Positions 57,191 to 64,000 of a DNA stretch of 64,000 nucleotides are shown here, piece after piece. The stretch is taken from assembly GCA_037157565.1 (NCBI GenBank), contig JAZHRO010000024.1, forward strand, positions 17,428,501 through 17,492,500. Direction: 5' to 3'. Each line of letters opens with the position of its first letter. Within the stretch, counting starts at the first letter, position 1. The position numbers were made by a program, and so were the translations under genes. The notes under the pieces were generated by a model. That model made no database searches. It was not told the DNA's origin and worked only from the letters and a program-made list of their open reading frames with translations. Source of the stretch: Thalassia testudinum (Eukaryota; Streptophyta; Magnoliopsida; Alismatales; Hydrocharitaceae).

Positions 57191-60100
57191 AGAGGTTGTC
57201 GTTGATTTATCCTGGATTTCCTAACTTTCATTCTACTGGATGATGGGTAAAGATACCTATTGTTACCGATGTCATTCCCCACACAAAATACTCTACGCAA
57301 CATCTCAGGTGAGTCTTTGGACGAGCGAATAAAATAAAGAATGGCGGAAAGTACAATAACAGTTTGTGTCCATATTTTTGACAAGGAAGGAGTGAGATTT
57401 TACGTGGACTTCTATTCTTGGATATATCAAACATTTCTGTATTGTTGTGGCTTGTTACGGGAGGCTAGCTAGAGGGAAGGCACTACTTTATATATTACCT
57501 TATATTACCTTGCAGTAAAGTAACAAAGTAAAAAATGACATTAATTAACTACCTTGCAGAATGTAATATCGTGATATTCTAAAATATTTTGAAGGGCCGT
57601 GGACGTGTGACTCTTCCCTACCTTTTTTTGTTTTTAATATAAGAAATCATTTCATTAAAGGAGAAAAATTGAATATAACATGATGCTATCCGAATAAGGG
57701 GAAGGAGGAAAAGAATATCGATTGCCCTCACTTGGAGACGGAGGTGGCTCCCCATGGGGAAATCCACAAAATTATAATAAAATATGAAAATAAGAAAGAG
57801 AAAGTATAAGCAAAAGGAAAAAGAAGGCATCTAATATATCAGGAACTAGCCATTCTTTCGGGAAAGCATAGGACTTTACTCTCGTAGATATCTACAGCGT
57901 CACTAAGGATAAATCCAGCGATCAACTTGATTCGTGCAGACGAGAAATTCGACATAAGTCAAAACCCACACCAAGTCAGGTGAAATCTCGGTCGAAGGAG
58001 TCTGGAGTCACATGTGGTCCCCAACATTACAAAAGTTCAATCGCAAATGTGAAGGTGGAACTCATAACATCCAACCACACTGAGTGGATGCTACGAGGGA
58101 ACTAAAGGCATTGGCCATGGAAGGAAGATCACGATGCATTCCCAGAATGATCAAGCTAACAAACAAGACCCAATAAGAAGTCACAAGCAACGAGTAGAAT
58201 GATCTCACCAAACTGGGTGCGACAACGAGTTGCAGTGATGGCTGCTGGCAGAACCAACAGCATTGCGAGCCCCATCGATCTCGATCGGTACCTGCAGCAA
58301 GCCAAGCGCAACAGCAGCAACCCGAGAGCGAGCCACAGCAACCTAAAGCACCATCGCGACTGCAGCAACACGAAAGAGATTGTCCCTGATTATGGGACTT
58401 CAAGCTCAGATGGACAGCCACTGAGGACCAAATGAGAGGGAAGGTGGAAAGGAGAGGAATAGGGAAGAGAGGCGGCTATTGGAGGGGGGCTTGCCCGACC
58501 GACTGATTGAAGCCTGTCGGGGGCCCGACGAGGCACAGTTGCTAGGTTTTCTTTTGCTGGAATTGGGGGATTTTTTTCGCTGTATTGCAGGTCAGTGGTT
58601 TAAGGTTTGCTCAACTCTTCATCACCTTGAAGAATCCATTGAGGCATAATGGCCATTTCTTATTTATGTGTGCCAATTGTTTAATTGGGTACAAGTGATG
58701 TTCTCCATTGGTTAATATCGTCTAGGGATGCAAATGGTTTGGATTTGGTTAAATTCATACTCATACCCATTTATAAAATTTATATCGATACCCTACCTAT
58801 TTATCCATTTGGTACAAAAATCCAAATCCATACACATACCATATATCCATCGGGTATGCATTTACCCATCAAATACCTATTTGTAAACTAATTTTATAAT
58901 CAAATTATACCAAATTAAAGTCAAAGAAGAAGTAAATTTATTACCAAGTTTATTAATTATTTATTTTTAACAAGCTCTAAACATAGGAGCTTGGATTACT
59001 TTAATTTTATTGGTCTCTAATAAAATTATTACAAAAGAATAAAAATACAAAAAATATAAAAAAAGGCTAAATACAAGAACCTTTTAAATAAAAAATATCC
59101 ATATCCGAGATAGATATTCTATGAAAGTTTCTAAAATATTCTCAACCTTCAAAATTATGGAGAAAATCGTAAGGAAAATTAGAATTAGAGAAATTAGGAA
59201 CTTAAGGTGAAACTTATCTATCTCGAATAAATAAAAATTTTATTAAAACATTCAAGATAAAATAATACATTATAAATTTATATCCATACTCATTCAAATC
59301 CAACCAAATTCAAATCAAATTTTATCCATTTTTTTCAAACCAAGTTGAAGCAAATTTACCAAAAGTTACCACCCAGTTAGCATCTATGTTAAAGCTCATA
59401 GACTTCAACCAAAATATCACGGCACACATACCTGGTCATCAATTCCATAGCACAATCCTTAGATACATTGAAGGGCCGTCGACGTGTAACGATTCACGGC
59501 AATTCATGGCCCTCTACCAGCATCTCTCAAGTAAACATTATAATTACGTAAAATCAAGATGAGAACACTTGAGGTGATGAATAATTAATACCAAATTTTA
59601 GCCTTTCTTTTGTTTGTGGGGTGGTTGCCTTACGCAGGGGATAGTGTTATTTCACGGTAGAGTTGGAATGAAATAAGAATAAGAATGTGTTTAGAGGGAG
59701 GAGATAGTGTTATTTTACAGCAGAGTTGAAATTGAAATAAGTATAAGAATATATTTAGTTAGTAAAATTTCAATGAGCAGTGAGATTGTAATAATTGATA
59801 AAGTTATTAATAATTGATACGAGGGATGAAAAAGAATTAATTAATTTTGATAAAATAATAATTATTATTTTTTAAATTAAAAAATTTTTACTTTCTCTTT
59901 GTGCATCAATTTGCCCTCCTACCTCGGTAGCCACATCCACCCTCCCAACCTCAGAATTCACATCCATCCTCCCCAATCTCACCTCGAAACCTTTATTCCA
60001 CTTGCAATTCTTATGCCAAACGTAACCTTAATGGCTTGCGTTGAGAGTTAACGAGAGTTAAATAAATTTCACTGAAAGAAAGAAAATATCCTATAATATA

Positions 60101-62709
60101 TTATTAAAATTATGAGCGAGCAAACTATAATTAGTCACTGTCACAATATACACCTTAAAATTTAAAGTAGAAAATTTCTTTAAAGAAACGAGGATAAAAA
60201 ATCATTGGGTACACATGACTTAAAATAAATCTAATACAACAACAAAAAGGTGGCTAAACGTCTCTACACAAATCCGTATCTTCTGTCAAGAATAAATCTC
60301 AAGATAAGAGTATCAACATGATGTTACAACATATTTTATAACGTACGATCAGAATTAATTAGTTGAAATAAAAATTAATTTATAGAAAATAAAAATTTAT
60401 CTATTAAAAATAAAATATATCAAAATATATAGGTTATAAATTATTTTTAATAAATTAAAAATTAAAATATATCAATATATTTTATCTTTTTATTTGTGTT
60501 AAATGAATAGAAAGTGATTCTTTACTTACAAAGTAATTTTTCATCCATAGATTGAAAATAGTTTGTATTAGTGAAAAGTTAAAATACACTGGTTAAAATC
60601 ACTGCTCTCATTTTATATATTGGAAAATACGTTACAATGTGAGTTTGTTACTTTTTAACAAATCTCAACAACAACCACAAAAAAAATGAGAATAAGTAGA
60701 AGAATATTACTATAGTAATTTGACATTCTCACAAGCAAACACCTCTATGTAGCCTCATCAATCCTTAACGCTCCTCTTCCCCTCTCTTCCTACTCCAGAG
60801 TGCCCCCTTCCTCCTCCAAATGGGGCCTCAGCCGACATTATGGTTGGTTGGGGGGCCCTCACCCCCCTCTTTGCTCCCTCGCCCCCACCATTTTCACATC
60901 TCTAGTAGCGGGATTTGCTCTCCCACCCTAAGGTGGTGAGGGGTTGCTGGTGGTCAACATTGCAGTCGGTGGTTTTTGATTGGTAGCTTCCTCCTCCTTG
61001 TGGTTGTCGGCATATGTGGCAATGCTGGTGTCTTGCTCTTCCCTATGGTCGTGAACCTTGGTGGTGGTTGACGTCATCCCCCTTGTTCCCTCGATGCAAT
61101 TCTAGATGCTCGCGTGTTATGGTAGCTGGTGTGGGTAGCTTAGGTCAAGATATCTTCGTCGTCACCTCTATTCTGATCACCTGCGTCCTGGGCTATTTTT
61201 GTGGTTTTTTTTTTTTGTTCTTTATTTTTTTCTTATTTGTTCTAGTATGGATGGGTCACACTTGAGATCGTACGTAACATGATCATGTTTATGACCAGTC
61301 TTCCTTACTAGTCTTACTTGTCGTATGCGTAATCTTCGACGTTGTTTGATGACGTAAATTGTTATCTACCACGTGAAAAATTAAAGTAGGTTGCGTTGTG
61401 CACTTTTTTGTTAAATGTTTGTGTGTTTTGTTTCACCTTTAGACGAGTGTCACTCTCTATCTTAGAAAGATAAATTTTCCTATCGAAGAAGTGATGCTAC
61501 GATGTAATCCGTTTAACTCTGATCTACGAAGGTTTAACCTTGTAAAAAAATAAAGAAGACACCAACGTGAAGGGAACAAGCGGACCATTTTGGCGTGTAA
61601 TCCTTAGACCATTTTTCCACAAACAATTGCATCGATGGCATGGATGCAATTTGACTCTTTTAACCATTGTAATTCCCGTAAGGAAACCTACGTGTGCAAG
61701 TATCCTTTGAATCTCTACAGGTCGGTACAACACCTAAACGTATGGAATTTTTTTTTCTTTTAATTATGACAAGGAACCCCAACCAGAGGTAGATAAATCT
61801 TAGAAGACTACACTAACCCAACAACACAATTTTCCAGTAAACTCACCATGTTGACACCTCGAACGAGCGTCATTTCCCACTTTAGGATATTCTCCTGCAC
61901 GTATGGATCTTTGCACCCACAAAAACAAACGAGTGGCCAAGCGACGGATCTCTCACTTGATGTGGAAAGAATCTTGATCACTTTGTAACGCCTGGTGCCA
62001 TTATAAAAGGAATCTTTATCTAATGGGATAGCTATGACTGTTACAATACATGAATAATAAAAAATTTTATTTTTATTAATTATACCTATCATCATCTATC
62101 ATATTTATCTTTAACCAATTATATATATCTTTACTAATTCACTCACACCAAACACATATACCTGACACTATCCCACTCTAAATATAAATAAAAAATAAAA
62201 AATAATAATAACATATCAACTCAACTATTACATCACACGTATTAATCCTCAACTTTCCCATCCACCTATCTATCATAAAGATTTCCTAAATTTTATTAAA
62301 TTTTAAACTTTAAAACTCTACAAAATAAAAAAAATATTTTACATCAGTCATTTTCAACATCTTATTCGATGCTTCCCTCAAAAAATAAAAATTAAAAAAT
62401 CAATAGTTGTTTCTACAACTATTCGGTTGCCCCCTCCCTTACCTCCGACGGGGGCTCCACAATCGAGTGGGAAATGTGCTTGTCTTTTATCTTCTTTCCC
62501 TAATTGCATAATCGAGAAGATGGGCATCGAATCAACCGTTGGATGGACAGTCTAATACTCATTACTCTTATAAAATAGAGTAATAGTATGAAAAATGTTT
62601 CGCACAAGCAGTGATCCATGAACTTTAATTTCTGACACCCGTAGCTCCCCGAGGTATGTTCTCGTGCGTTGTTGAGAAAGCATATGACTGTGGTTGGGAA
62701 AGTTGGTTT
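57191..62709. other. AT-rich intergenic DNA
   Basis: No gene, RNA gene or complete transposon recognised. A word GAAGGGCCGTNGACGTGT occurs at about 57592 and 59469. 58120-58440 is CAG/GCA-rich with short ORFs on both strands. 58720-58880 has repeated CATACCCATTTAT-like words. 59640-59780 contains two near copies of a GATAGTGTTATTTCA segment about 70 bp apart. 60730-61270 is C/T- and G/T-rich. Small ORFs show no domain. Confidence 0.45.
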
Positions 62710-63046
62710 TAATTTAGGAAATATGCGTACTGTGTCATGCAATGGGCTATGGTCGAGTGGTTGCAATTTATGAAGCCTGTATGTTCCTTCCTATAAGGTG
62801 GCCTTTGTGTACTACGTGACCCCCCACCCCTGCATGGCCTCTTTTATCAGGAGGGCTTTCTATTGCCTCTACCCATGTGTTGCCTTCAGCCTTCATCGAC
62901 TATCTTATCAGGTGGGCTCCTACGTGAGCTATCTTATCAGGTTGGCTGTGTGATGTCTCCACAGGAGTGTGCTGGGTTGTGTGCGGTGCTTGTGGAGGAG
63001 ATTGTAGTTTACCTCAAGTATTTAGTTTTTTTTATTATATGGTAAT
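62710..63046 (+). repeat. 340-bp dispersed repeat, copy 2
   Basis: Aligns with 24669-25006: shared GGTGGCCTTTGTGTACTACGTGACC region and GTGTGCTGGGTTGTGTGC. One-base indels between copies break any common reading frame, so it is probably non-coding. Confidence 0.8.
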
Positions 63047-64000
63047 GAGATGTGGCTCATTATAGCTAAAATACTTAAGTTTAAACTAGAAACTAGGTTA
63101 AACACTACATAATTAATACAAGAATGAGCTAAAATGTGAGAAATAGCAGAAATGGCCTAAAACAGCAAATCGGTGTCAAAAATACATAATTAGATTATAA
63201 AATGAAATATTCTATTCAAAAGTGTAATTTCATGATCCAATTACAAATTGAATATATATTTGGGTTCAAAAGTTCAAATTGAAAGTGAAACCATATTTTT
63301 AAATGTTCAATTAAGCTTCAATAAAAATCTTGGCTACATTTGGACATCAATAGGACCCCACATTCAGTAGATTACAAATAGGTCCTTCATCCTATACATT
63401 AAATTAAGCTAAAAGCTTTCTAGGGACTCTCTTGTAAGCCATCAGGGACCTACTTGTAAGATTTGAGGACTGCTCTACCATCATTCTTCACCACTAATGG
63501 ACCAGTGTGCAATTGTTCTACCCCTTCGCACTTTTGGACTTGAGTGTAATTTACCCAACACACTTGCACCTGCGATCCACTGTAGCAGCATGAAGAACAT
63601 GCGCATCCTCAACCGTCGATTGTTGCATCGTTGATCTTGTGGTCAATCTTCATCTGATCTTCGTGTGCACCTGAGCATAACCTCACTCCCCATTCCAGAA
63701 CCCATCCAATGGTTGGATTTCATCGTAATCCTTCCCACCCTCCTCAAAGGTCATCTCCACCGTGGAAGCCTTAATCATCTAAATCCGCCACCATGGTTCC
63801 TAGATCTCTTTTGTGCCTATATAGGAATGTTCACTGACCTTGCACGGGGGCATTGACTCCCTACTACATCTCTTGAGCTGATCATTCCTCCTTCTCTAGT
63901 GTCTTCTTCCCCATTCACTTGGTTGCGCCTATGACAGGGTCGTAGCTTTTTTCCTCTTCATCAACCACATCGCTAGGGATGACGTAAGCTTGAGGTCATC
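63047..64000 (+). other. Possible LTR U3 cut by right edge
   Basis: AT-rich start, then a stretch of GGACC-type phrases typical of plant LTR U3 (63380-63470), then a CTATATAGG TATA-like box at 63818-63826. No second copy, PBS or LTR end is in the window, so this is only a suggestion. Confidence 0.3.

Noticed and set aside
61014..61265. 83-codon plus-strand ORF with a hydrophobic C-terminus
   Set aside because: The hydrophobic end comes from T-runs; no start context or domain.

Overview
This is plant nuclear DNA, made mostly of decayed and nested retrotransposons around one apparently intact host gene. I cannot name the species. A GC-rich first exon in the only host gene and a LINE whose zinc knuckles precede its RNA-binding region lean towards a monocot, but weakly. 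No bacterial, organellar, rRNA or CRISPR feature was seen.

Region 1 (1-9107, minus): an Athila-type Ty3/gypsy element. From right to left it has a 5' LTR, a tRNA-Asp primer binding site, a leader, gag, protease, RT, RNase H and integrase, and it runs off the left edge. Region 2 (9108-24668, plus): a Tat-type Ty3/gypsy element with a 5' LTR remnant, PBS, gag stub, RT/RNase H, integrase, an antisense gene with its own TATA box, a 45-bp tandem array and a 3' LTR. It is broken by a second, truncated Athila-type element (about 9897-15662, minus) and by a solo LTR (17308-19105, minus) with a perfect 5-bp target duplication.

Region 3 (24669-30730): a 340-bp dispersed repeat, then a nearly full-length but dead L1-type LINE with a poly(A) tail, then a 170-bp tandem duplication. 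Region 4 (31292 to about 36500, plus): an Athila-type LTR, PBS and leader joined to a long acidic ORF where gag should be, which looks like a non-autonomous derivative. Region 5 (36500-40920): intergenic DNA with one possible orphan exon. Region 6 (40921-42686): a second solo LTR of the same family as 17308-19105, in opposite orientation. Region 7 (43210-53840, minus): a complete but mutated Tekay/Del-type chromovirus element with 2.8-kb LTRs and a 4/5 target duplication, flanked on both sides by copies of one MITE family.

Region 8 (54701-56850, minus): a two-exon family-1 UDP-glycosyltransferase of 479 residues with H20, D120 and a full PSPG box. It is the only gene here I would call functional. 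Region 9 (57000-64000): AT-rich intergenic DNA, the second copy of the 340-bp repeat, and a probable LTR U3 at the right edge.

The most interesting material is inside the repeats: two hairpins, each with one compensatory base pair, and a tRNA-like A/B-box pair conserved between the two solo LTRs; the acidic ORF replacing gag in the Athila derivative; the antisense gene of the Tat element with its promoter and upstream array; and palindromic ACGT-core motifs packed into the Tekay LTR.
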